From Schistocephalus solidus (Eukaryota > Platyhelminthes > Cestoda > Diphyllobothriidea > Diphyllobothriidae), in assembly GCA_017591395.1 (NCBI GenBank), contig WEDG01004894.1:62001-126000 (forward strand): DNA of 64,000 nt. The letters are read 5' to 3'. The position numbers were made by a program, and so were the translations under genes. Shown here piece by piece: positions 12,443-24,400 of the stretch. Each line of letters begins with the position of its first letter. Position 1 is the first letter of the stretch. Under the pieces are notes generated by a model. That model was not told the origin of the DNA, ran no database searches, and saw only the letters and a program-made list of their open reading frames with translations.

Positions 12443-15400
12443 CTAAAATGGGAAAAGGGGTCAACGGCACGCGGGGGTGAGACACGCTGACTTCCTCTTC
12501 GAGAGAATTTCAGTTGACAGCGCTCAGCGAGCTGAGCTGGTTGCATGACCCAAGGAGGAGAGTCTGTTAGGCCAGAGACCACACAGGCAACAAGCTGGCT
12601 GTCACGTTCCCCAGACAGTGAGCACGCAGCTACAGTGACTTACGCTTGAATAAAAGTCTATAATGAGGCAGACATGTGCACTCTGAACTCATTCAACCAC
12701 CTGACTCCGATGAAAAGACAACCGGAGTTGGGCGCGGGCACAGAGGCGGAAAAAAATAAGCAGCCCATCTACGCGTGACACACACAACCCGGTCCTCACA
12801 ACAGGAACCGGGGGTCGGGGAGGCACATTTTATCCCGGTGTGAGTCCACGGTCGGAAGTTTGGGTGTATACCCTCGGGAAATTATGCTTTGATTTATAAG
12901 GGCATCGAAAATAAATGAACCCTCCAATACTGCATAAGTAAGCTTTTGACGAGTGCGATTATTGCAGGTGGTCAGAACCCTGATGATGCAAAAGCCGGCA
13001 TCCCGACAAGACTTAAACGTCGTGCATGCTAATCAGCAGTATAACCCAACCTCTGGAAACCAGGTAATATTGCAGAAAGTAAGTCTACGTCCTGTGAATC
13101 ACATCATCTACTGTACCTTAACCAGGGATAGGGGCTTAACGTTGCAGATCTGTCAAGCCGGTTGGATAAGGAGGCACAAAACACTAGACTCGGTCACAAC
13201 ACGCTGTTCAGTGTACTCCTCAACCGAAGATTCCAGCACGTTGGGGAGACTGATTGAATTGAAAAGTAATCGGAGAAGGTGGATGACCTGGGGAAGGCTT
13301 AAGTCAGAGCATCAACAAGGGCAGGCTTTAGGCACGTGCAACGCTGGGGGCAAAGAAGTTTAAGTCTGCGAATCTGAATCCCCCAGTAATGCAGGTGTCG
13401 TAGCGATGAAGTCCATGGAAGAGTACCTAGCCCCATGTTCTAACCCTAATATCCCTGGAAGTTAGCGAAATCCCTCCCGTAGTACGAGCATTTTCCATTC
13501 CAACAACATTCATCAGTGCGCAGGCTGGATTTACAACAGACGAGTGGATACAAAAACGCATAGATAAATCCGAACTAAACATCACAAATTCCGGAACGTG
13601 TAATACTTTCTCCAGTAAAAAAACAATGTGAAGCAATTTTAATAGCTAGAAGGTGAGCAGGGAGAGTGGAGGAAACTAAGAACGAGAAAGCCAGCACCAC
13701 AAAATGACAGTAAACCGGGGGTAGGTGAGCTCTCAGATTCACTCGCCTGTCGAACTTTCAAAATAATTTATCTGAAGTAAACAAAACCTCCTTCTTCCTG
13801 ACTCAGCAGTGGGTGACCCTGCACGCCTAGACTTTACATAATGTGTCTGATAAAAGAATTTAGAAGGACAGATAACTGTAGGTCAAGGCACGCCCATAAA
13901 AGCATCTGCGGTTGTTGAGGGCCGACAATTTCAGTCGCAATGCCTACCCTCAGCACAATCATTACGTCGAGGACGCAGAAAGTCCGCCTTCGTGCACGCG
14001 TAGTCCGCTGCCTACGCGCATTAGACGCCACGGAAAAAACATAGGGGCACAGCCTGTGCTAAGTGGGACCACAATAACTCCAGAATCGGTGGCCTTCTGT
14101 CAAACCGCCAGTCCGAAAATCTCCCCCTGCCCCGTGTCCATAGTCTCGCCGGCACAGACAGCAGCAAGTAAGATGGGTCGTAGTCCCGACTGTTATTGCC
14201 TGACGTGCATCACTGGCCACGACCCCAGCCTTTAACTGAACAGACACCGTTTACAGCTGACTGGGAGGTCGGTAGGCCGGACAGGCCCAGTAAAACCGCC
14301 TACCATCTCAACTGTGGCACACTTAAAGCGCAAATGCCCACCGACTAAACGCTGTGCGAGAAAGAGTGCATGCAAGCTAATTACCGACCGTTAAGGTAGC
14401 GGAGGAAATAAACTTAGCATAAACAAACCTCAGACACTGCATTATGGAGGTAACTCAGATGGAGCTCGCCAGCGGCTTCTTATCAAAGTCATACAGTTGA
14501 CAGCACAAGGCGGTGGTTGGTTCAGGGTGCGTTCGGGGAAGGGATTATCTCTAGTTGCAGTCCGCAACCCTATGTAGACAGGAAAGTAATCGACCGAGGC
14601 GCCCCGAGACGCCGAAGGTCCAGCTTCCTCGCGAAAGCTTCCGATCGGAGGCGGGATCGGGCGCAGGTGACTGGCGCGACGTGTGCCACCAACCCCCACC
14701 AGTGTCGGGTATTTGCTATTAGAGCGCATCACGAATAACGCCTGTCGTGCTAGACCCCGTGTTGGTCTATTGCACCAACCACGCCACCCCCAGCTTAGGG
14801 GACGCAAGACGAGGTCCAACCGCGAAAGCAGAGGCATCATTGTATCGGTTTTATAGCAATGCCTTCGCTTTCAAGCAGTATTTGTGGGAATCGATGTCAC
14901 ACTTACTTCCATAGGAATGAGTGTGAACACAAAAGCAGAGAAAAGTACAAAAATGGCAGGATTAACAGATACTTCCTGTCTACGAAAAATGACGGACGCA
15001 ATTGTGGGAAAGGAGAAAAAAACGAGCAGTTAACGCCTGAGAAGCAAGAACAGAAAAGTAGTTTTGACAGGTAATTAAATATGGAGAATGCAATCAAGCT
15101 CCAGAAGGGATGTGACGTCCTACGTAACTGTTAAACAGCAACTCCAGCAGAATCCATCCCAGCGTAAATGCTGAAAAGAGCACAGGAGGCAGCAAGTAGT
15201 CAGTGTGTTTGGTGTTGGGGGGCTGAAAGGGGTGGGGAGAGCGGTGACGTTACACGATTTGTCAAGCAGCTTTTGCTAGACAGCAGACCTTGCCATATCC
15301 GCACACATCACCTCCGTCAGTCGCAGTACAGTTAATAGCGGAAGTTAAACGAAAGGAGGCACACCACGAAAAGTACCGGGAGAAAAGCCTCGTGGAGGGC

Positions 15401-18400
15401 AGTGTACACCAAAAGCTTACCAGTCCTCAAGGCCTGCGGTCATATCTGAAACGGGTGGAATATTTAACTTTGAAGCTCCACAGTGGTACTTCCTAGTCGT
15501 GAGACGTCGAGACGCAGAAGATGCGGTTTCGAGCTGGGCGCGTTACCTCAGTAACAATAGGAGGCCTATAGGAACCTCGCGGGAGACTTTGCGGCTTTAC
15601 TTGCGCACCAAAAAGTTTGGCTACTATGAACAGCCTTGCGGCTTTGCATTTTAGCAAGCCAAACCTCAGTTCGAAGGTCATCTGAAGAGGAGAGCGCCTT
15701 CGGACAACCAGGCTAATACCATCGCACTTTAACCAGCACGCTTGCTAAAAGCAGGCCCTCAGTCACAAGCGGCAGCAATTGTGTTATTTTTGCAACAAGC
15801 ATCGGGTACCAGTAGACAGGCGTCTAGGTTACGCGTTACTTAGGTGTGCACCCAATCCGTTGCATTTAGAGAATGCGAGGGGGTGCAAACCTGGGAAATA
15901 AACCCATCTCAGGATTCGACTTCTTTCAAGAACTGAAGCTGGAATATCATGCAGTTATACCTCCCTATCAAAAACACCTTTCCCAATTTTGGTTCACGTT
16001 ATAAGCTGTAGGTTATACACTGATCCACTGAGTTTCCTCTGCCTTGTCCACCCTCAAATGGAGCGGTTTCGACAAAAGGGGATCTGAGTCAGCTAGGCTT
16101 TCAAGAAAATTTTTTGACTCGACACGTGCTAAATGAAACTGCAAACGTTCACTCGAACCTATCAGCAGAGACAGTCATCGATAAGAGGCTGCACCCGTCT
16201 CTGATGATGAGTTCCACACAGACCCCCAGTTTTATAAGACATATCAAGGACCGACAGCGCATCCATTCCAGCTCACGTGAGGGGTACACCGCAGGATGAA
16301 ATACGGACTTATTGATTTTTGGGGCCACCGTCCTGGGAGGGGAAGGGCGACGTCATGACGACGAAGGAAAAACCGCAACAGATATAGAAAAAGCAAGAAA
16401 GAAGGAGAAGAAAAAGAAGAAGAAGCGATTGCTGGAAGAGGAATGACATTTAGCTTGACATTTTAGATGTTCACTCGAGCAGAGACAGTCACCGATAAGA
16501 GTCTGTGCCCGTCTCTGATGATGGGCTCCAATGAGAATCCGAAATCTCAAGCTAATAACGTTCTTCTTTATACGATCTCAGCTTCTTCTTCTGAAGGGCT
16601 TCCTGGAACACGCAGTTCCGCCTGTTCTGCCGTTGTCGGTAAAACCGTCGGCTAATCTAGTGTTTCAGTTGCGAACAGTTGGATCGCTCATCGGTAAAAT
16701 AGTCAATAGTTAGTGCCCCTTCAATAGTCAAAAAAGAAGGAGCACTAACCCAGTGTTAAGGTTGATGAACAGCAAGGACTGGAAATAATCATCGACACGA
16801 GGAAAGGCGCGGAGGCATAAGGACTAGCCAAGAAAAATGGAGGGGTGCTAAACCGTTGATTCTGATCAGTGAGTTTCGTTCGGTGGCCACAATACACACA
16901 CGGTAACAACAATTAATCTTCCTGTCCGCCTGCAGGACGACTTCATTGTTCAATGCTGTGCAGAATGTTTGCGAGAGAGATACCGGCAGAACAAAAACGA
17001 ATAAAGTCATGACGATACCAACGTGCACATGGTGGACATACTAACGAGAGGACCATTTCCGACTTAGATGACGAAATGCAGACGCCTACTCAAAGAAGGG
17101 AAGTAGCAACCACGTAAGAGAGTGATTGTAAATGAGGTTTGCTGAAATAAAGATTCTTCGCTTTTGTTGGACCATGTGGATACGAGGTTTTGTTGTGTAA
17201 TATTTCGACTATTCCACGAGCACAACTTCGCCCGTTTCGTCAAAGTATAACCTCGGTATGGACAGACAAACAATTCCGTTCATTGAGTTGTTTTACATCC
17301 AATAACATTAATTAGCAGCAGGAGTTCTTCTTCTTTTTCTTCTTCAAATTATATGCTCTAACAAAGTGTATCTTGCGGTTTTAAGGTTTTTAATTATGGC
17401 ATTTTAGACACCGTGAAATGTCCTTTCAGAGAGCATCTTATCTGTCCATTTATCCATGGTCCACATACAGTGCCAAATGTTGCAAGTACTAAGTGACAAG
17501 TTTGTCATAGCTTAAAGGAATGGGTGATTCTTCTTAGACGAAATGCATGCAATATGTAATTAGCTATCCCTAAATGCATCAGAAAGGACAGTTCGGTGTC
17601 AAAATGATGCGGGAATTGGAAAATATTTTTTTATTGAAAACGGAGCACATACCTTCTTCAAATATAAATTTTGAAGATATAAGTTGCACCAAAATGAGTA
17701 CATGGGAGGACCTTTTGGCGTGTTTTCTATGAAATATATTTCAATTTTAAAGGGTTTCAACAATCGATGAGGAAAAAAAACATACTATTTAAGTGGTTGA
17801 GTGTTGAGTTTTTTAGGCACCAAGAAAGAGGCTCGTCCAAAAACCAGCATCCTGGAAAAAAATATTCAAGCTATACCCAAAAAGGTTTTTCTAATCGAAA
17901 ACCCACTTAACAATACCGATTGACATTTCACGAGACGGGAAATCTACTGTACATTAATTACGGTAGAACTTTCATACCTCCTCCTTCTCCAACGTGCGAA
18001 GCATTGACAAAGGAACTTCCTCCTCCAACTCTGGGTTCTCCGCGTAGATAACCAAGGCGACCGCTTCGCCGGATATCTCCGGTAGAAGACCCAACACGCG
18101 AGCCGGTTCGTAGTCGCCAGACATGGCTCGGGCCAGAACCACAGTATCGGGCGGCAGACGCGGTTTCGTCGACGGCGTCGATCTGCTCGGTCTGCTCGGC
18201 TGTGGCAGCGGAGTCGACATGAATTCCGACAGCGGGATCGGTCCGTTGGAAGGCTTGCCCTTCAGTCCACCACGTTCAGCTGCCAGCACCTGCACAGACA
18301 GCGAAAGTACCCAAAAAGATAAGCATGTCAAGAGGGTAATAGAGACGCGTAATCACTATTCGGGTTGCGGTGCGCAGTACGCGATCGAATTCATGAAATA

Positions 18401-21400
18401 TGATGCAGGAACTGTAGATTACAAATGTTAGACCCTTAAAACGTTGTGCGTTCGGACAATTTCCTAGGTAAACCGATGTCCTAGAATTTATTTGCGCCTC
18501 CGAGCCTGTTGCTCTTTTAGAGGAGAGCAACTAAACCAGTTTTACCAACCAAGACTGGAAGTACTTTAAAAAATCATTTTGTCCAACATAAACAGTGAGA
18601 ACGGGATTGATAACATACAGGACATTTTTTAAAGAGATAATTTATCGATTTCTTAAAAGTCAGATTTTAAAATCTGTGTGATTTCCTGCGGTAAGGTGCA
18701 CTAATAACGACTAAAACAATCCTTTGTTTAAATGCGGCGATATAACATGGGTTTTTGAGTGCATAGCAGCTAAAGTCAAAATGGCTATGGGAAAATAGTC
18801 TTTTTAAATTTTAAAGATACGAAAGAGATACTTAAGGATGAGTCTGGTTATTAGTAACTGAGAAATAGAACAGGCAAAACACTAGCAGCTCGAGCAATAC
18901 ACCAGTACTTATACGATCACTATTCTGTGCATTCATAGTGCCAGAACGGATACTAAAAAGAAGCAAAGATAGAAAAAAATTGCTGCATTAAACCGTAGAT
19001 TTCCTATCTCATGAAATATCGCCTGAATTTCTTAAATGTGTTTTGCCTCGAAAAATTTACTTAAGTAGGGTTGTTATGTTGATTATCTCGCAGCCTAATC
19101 TCAAGATATTTCAGTTACAGTAGGATACCGGCTTTTGAAAACCTGAAAACCTCCAAGAAGTATTCGCTGAAAAAAAATGGCTACTTGAGTAGTATGCATT
19201 TTCCTCATTTATTTTAGACGCCCTTATAAATTGAAATATATTTAACAGAAACATGCACAAAAGTATTTCTTATGATACCCGGTTGGTAGCAAATAACGTC
19301 TTCTTAAAAATTTTTCATGAAGAAAAGGCATCTTTTGGTTTTAGAAAAGTTTCTAAATTGAATTATACTTTTGAATCCTACGGGAATTTGCACTTAAATT
19401 TAATGTTTCACAATTGCATGCTGCATATGTTCTGTGTAAGGAAAAATCCCGCATTTATCTACGTTAAGAGGAAGAGGTTACATATTTTTCAGAAACTTTT
19501 CCAAGGGATGTGGCTCATTTTGTATACTTTATTGGTACCATTAATGAATTGACGTATGCGATGTGCTGTGAATGAACATTTAATGGACTTAAAAAGTCTA
19601 ATAGCACAAAACTTTTTTAAGACCGAAACTTAACCTTTTCTCAAGTATAAAATTAGAGGAAGACACAAGTTCCTACCAAACGAGTACAGTAAATAATATG
19701 TTTGTGTGTGTTTTCTCTAAAATATATTTGAATTAATAAGAGCATCCAAAATTGGTGAGAAAATTCCATACTACTTAAGTAGCCATTTTTTACAGAGTAT
19801 ACATTTTGTGGACGGTCACAAAGAACCTCATTCAAAGGCCAGTTTCCTATCGTGACTAAAATATCTTAAGATCAGGCTGCGAGATAATCAACATAACAAC
19901 CATACTTCAGTAATTTTTTTGAGTCAAAAACACCTTTAAGAAATTTAGCCGATATTTCATGAGATAGGGAATCTACTATAGAGAGAAAAGAAAGTTCTTG
20001 CGCTTTGACTGACAATGAATCAGAATTTTTCAGGAAACTGAAAAAAACGGCCAAAATGGCAATTTTTTCTTTCTATTTATCCGTGAAATACCTGACAGTT
20101 TCTTGGCGAAACGCCATATCAATGTACTTTAAAACATGGTAACTTGTGAGGGAATGGTTTGTCAATTGATCGAAAGCATTTGTCATTGACTTTTGCTTGG
20201 ACGTACATTTTTTCGGCAATCCGGTTTCTTGTTCGGTGAGCTCTCGCAACAAAAACGGAAAATTTTTACGGATTTCTCACAAAAAACGTTTGCGACATAT
20301 AACCCGAAGTAAAACACATGACTTTGTGCCAGACTTCATATGGGAGGAAATGTAATAAAAATGTATAAAAAATATTTAAAAAAATTACTGTGCACATGTC
20401 GTTTTAGTTACTCAATTATTCGCATAGAAAAACATCATGCACTAATAAAACATGAGTCTACTCACGTAACATAAATTATAGCATTTTCGAACTTTTTGTT
20501 TTTCGTAAGAAAAATGTTTGTCTAATCAACGAAAAAGCACTTATAATACTTATTTTGCGTTTTCATTTATACGAGGCCGTTGATTATTAGTTTGATATTT
20601 TCGTGAATGAACTCGCACAGGTTCGTAATTTTCCTTTAAAGGAGAGATATGAGATATGTTAGGTTACATACTGTAACTGTGACCAAAAAAATCAACCAAC
20701 GAATGATAGCCGCCAGACTTGCGCAAGAAAAAACACCGGGCGTTCGAACTCCACCGAGAGGGCAGCTGTTTCTCATCGAACCAGATGAAGGAAAGAAAGT
20801 CAGAAACGACCTTTACAGCCGTACCCACTGCTTCGTCAGACCAGAGACCGAAGGCCAAACGGAATCACCTGTGTGAGATAGTTGCAGAAAGTCATTGAAA
20901 TCTAACGAATCTACGAGCAACTTAGGGCGGTCCACAACCCTAATCCCGTCCTTGAGAGTGATGAGAGCGGTACGAATAGCAGCATGAAGAAGCCTGCAGG
21001 ATGTCTCCATGCCTGCCGCGGAGATCACCAATGTCAGCTATTGTAAAGCTACATCATTACCCTCGGCGTATTACTATTCCCCTTTCCCGTTTGTCCTTAA
21101 TGAGGCCGAAATCTTGCCAACGGGCTCAGAAATCCAAAATGCGCATAAACAGCATCAGCTCAATCGAAGTACAGTAAGCAGACTGTCAATTGGGAGGCAC
21201 GATAACAAACAGTCCGAAGTCGGATAACGACTGTGATAATGTATTTTCAGTGCTACATCAACAGATGAAACAGATTTACTAGAAGGACTCCTACACACTC
21301 AGTCTATCTTGACTGTAGCACAGTTGACACCTGTTGCCCAAACGTTTATTAACTTCTGTCAGATAAAGCGTGTGATTAGAAGACCGGCGGGCTAGACAGA

Positions 21401-24400
21401 GTGGAAACGATTGGTGGGAAAAAAACTTCCTGACTTATCAATAATCTGTCCATTAAAAAGCTCGGAAACGCAACAGACCAGAAAGTTGACATAAGCAGTC
21501 CGCCTTGAATAAAGATAAATTCGTTCAGGTGGGCTTCTGGGGACGGAATGATCGAGGAGAAAAGAAGAGAATAAGGGAAGAAGATGGAAGAGAAAGGAAG
21601 AAGATGTAAGAGAAAGGAAGAGGAAGATGATGAGGAGGGGAAGGATGAGGATGAGCAAGAGAGGGATGTGGAGGGAGGGGGGCGAACAAGGGACAGAGAA
21701 AAATGGAGGGAAACAAAGAGGCTAACAACGACCAGAAAAACAAGAGGCGAGGTGGAGTGGGGAATGCGAAGGATGGGACAGGGAGAAAAAAGGGGTAGAT
21801 AAGGAGTAGAGAAAAGACCACAGATAGGGAAGACAGGCTCAAACGTGGAACCAAAGGGCATTAAGGAAGCTTGAGTAAGGGGGGGGAGGGTGATGGAAAT
21901 GGGAGAGTGTGGAGGGAAAAGCGGGAGATAAGGGAAACTGAGGGGGGGGGAGGGGGCTCGAGCAGAGAAAGAACTGCGAGGAGAGGTAAGCGGGTAAAGA
22001 GGCGGATCCGGGAAAACGGCAGAGGAAAACCGGAGTACGCACCTAGGACAAAATTTTACGCCAAGTAGCCAACCAATATAAAATGCAAATGGCAAGTATC
22101 GGTGGGCAAATGTTTCTAGCACGCAAACTGCTGTCAAGTGTGAGTCAAAAGAAGCCCCTCTATTGTACCCAGTTGAGAGAAGAGCAGAGACCCCAACACA
22201 GTTAACAACGCAAGAATAAAATATTAAGGATTGCGGTGGCCGTAAGAAGAGGCAGACTCACAAAAACAGATTTTTGCCATGGATGAAATGAGCAAAAAAC
22301 TGTCACAGCGAGCAGCCCCATGGTCTGCAAACAAGGCGTGGGCGTCAGTTGGCAATTGCGCCCGCCGAAGAAGCAGGCAGCTACGCTAGCGAGCTTTACC
22401 AACAGGCAGACCAAATTAGATCATGGAATGCGTTGGTAAAGTTGCGTTGAATCAGTCAGGGGTAAAAAGAAGTGGGCGGCATCAGACGGAGGGGTCGGAC
22501 TACATCAGCCACAGCAGCATTATCACGAGTAAGCCGAAGGCTCATACAGGTAACGGACACCAGGAAGGGGGAGAGGGGATTCAAAAATAAATAGGATCAT
22601 GACAGTCTGATGTACCTCTTGCCTAACGCGCTAAAAGTCATGACTTAGTTGCCAGTTGGAGACATAACTACCTCCGCTTCCGTATCCAAACTTAGATTAC
22701 TTTGGTTACCAGAAGTTGATAATTTTATCTCACAGGCTTCCGTCAGTAAACTCCCTCTCTTTGTTGATTATTCCACGGCAGGAGAGTAACGGGGGACGGA
22801 CTCCAGGTCACACACACACACACGCACAAGAGAAGAAACGGGGCGCCAGAATACGGCTGTGCAAACAAATCGGCGTGACTGACTGAACCAGGCTCAAAAA
22901 CATGCGTCTATTTAAGAGTGCAAACCCGTACTTTGTCCTTCGTTATCGAGTAAATTGGTCTGAGACTAGGAAGATTCCCGCAGCACCTGGCTGACTCGCA
23001 TCCCGCAGCCAACAGGCTCCAACGGCAAGAGTCCTGAAGACATGAAGGGACGCAATGGCTGACGTGGATAAACACATCTTTAAAGCTCCCATCTCCCGCG
23101 CAAAGGTCGTCAGTCCGGGCATACCAAACAACTAGTGATAAGATTTGGCGCAGGTAAGACATCTGAACGACCCGTCTATGCATGCCACACACGGCCTGAT
23201 TCTGTGTAACCGTATGGACAAATCGGATCGACAGTTCGATCATCGTGGAGAACGACGTCCACCGTGTGGGTGGGCGGAATGGGTGAGTGGCTTATAAATT
23301 AGTCTGCAATCAAGCAGACTTGCGATACTCGGATCAAATACACACGGTAATAGAACCCGGAGCAAAAAATGCAGCTCACGGGATCGAATCCAGGGTCGTC
23401 TTCCATGTCGATTGCAAATTTCATGTCCCCACCACGACCGGAGCGACCGCCTCTACCGCCACCTCGACCTCTTGAGGGAGCAGCTGTGGGGGCAGTGGCA
23501 GACGAGCCTCGCATTGAAAGCGACCTGTCGAGCTGTTTTGAGGCGAGAAGATCAGTCGCCTTGGTGAGGTTATCGCGCGCAGCTTCGAGGGCAGAAGTGG
23601 CCTCGGAGATGGAATATCCCATGGCAAGAAGTTCAGCCAGATTATGGTCACGCTTGAAAGCCTGCTCGGCTCTTGAGATCGCAAACCTTCAAAAAGATAG
23701 GAAATAAGCCAACTAGCGAAACGATGATGATGATGATGAATGATGCATAGAGGATTATAAAGCAATGAGGTACTAAGTTGATAGCATGAAGAGTTTAACC
23801 ACAGACATTAAGGCCTGGGAAAGGGAAAATCACTTATATGTATCTGCACGTTTGCCATGTTGGAAGTGTAAATACGTAGCAAAGTTGTCATATAAGATAA
23901 CAAGAACCAACTACCCAAGACACGATTATACGAAGTAGCTTCGAACTTTCCGAACACCGGCCAAATGACAAGGGAAAGGGATCTGAGGAAAGGTTAATGG
24001 ACATTTTGAAATATGCTTGCACATAGGAAGGACTACTTTCGTAGGGCTGTAATAGTGATAATCGAGCGACATAAATACGTGAAGCCTTTTGGCACGCGGG
24101 CTTTAAAATACAATTCTTTTCCGACAGTTGCAAAACCCTACTCCGTAACAAATAACTACTTCAGTAGTATGCTTTTATTTTCAAAACCTATAAAAATTAA
24201 AATTCATTTTACATAAAAGACCCTCAAAATAGACTTATTGGTATTTATTCGACAACCAATCACGACGATGCCAAATTTTAAACTCGAAGAAAGGGTAATT
24301 TTGGACATTAAAAACTTTTTAGTGCCCGACAAATTTTGAGACCAATCTGACGTCGCAGTTGCGTTTATGAGCTTCAGTCTGCAAGCTGTATACTTTCCAT

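Larger units (their letters stand above)
12443..17977 (-). other. TDRD3: TDRD3 intron 9
   Basis: GT-AG intron of 5535 nt (donor GAG|gtatga). It holds a degenerate family B piece (about 14640-14800), two related hammerhead-like segments (about 16140-16230 and 16465-16545) and an AT-rich family F copy (about 17620-17960) close to the donor. A 160-codon minus ORF at 12100-12582 runs from exon 10 into the intron in another frame and is regarded as a shadow. Confidence 0.8.
18290..23379 (-). other. TDRD3: TDRD3 intron 8
   Basis: GT-AG intron of 5090 nt (donor CCC|gtgagc). It contains the large family F inverted repeat (18995-19976), a polypurine tract on the plus strand (21535-21965), a (CA)n run near 22810 and a short family B fragment (about 23225-23280). 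No further TDRD3 exon was found; exons 8 and 9 join in phase without one. Confidence 0.8.

Noticed and set aside
12100..12582. 160-codon minus ORF overlapping TDRD3 exon 10
   Set aside because: It is another frame of the RGG-coding exon that runs across the intron 9 acceptor. The GC-rich Arg/Gly codons keep alternative frames open.
21376..22137. 253-codon minus ORF rich in Ser, Pro, Leu and Phe
   Set aside because: Translation of the polypyrimidine strand of a low-complexity tract; overlapping frames look the same.
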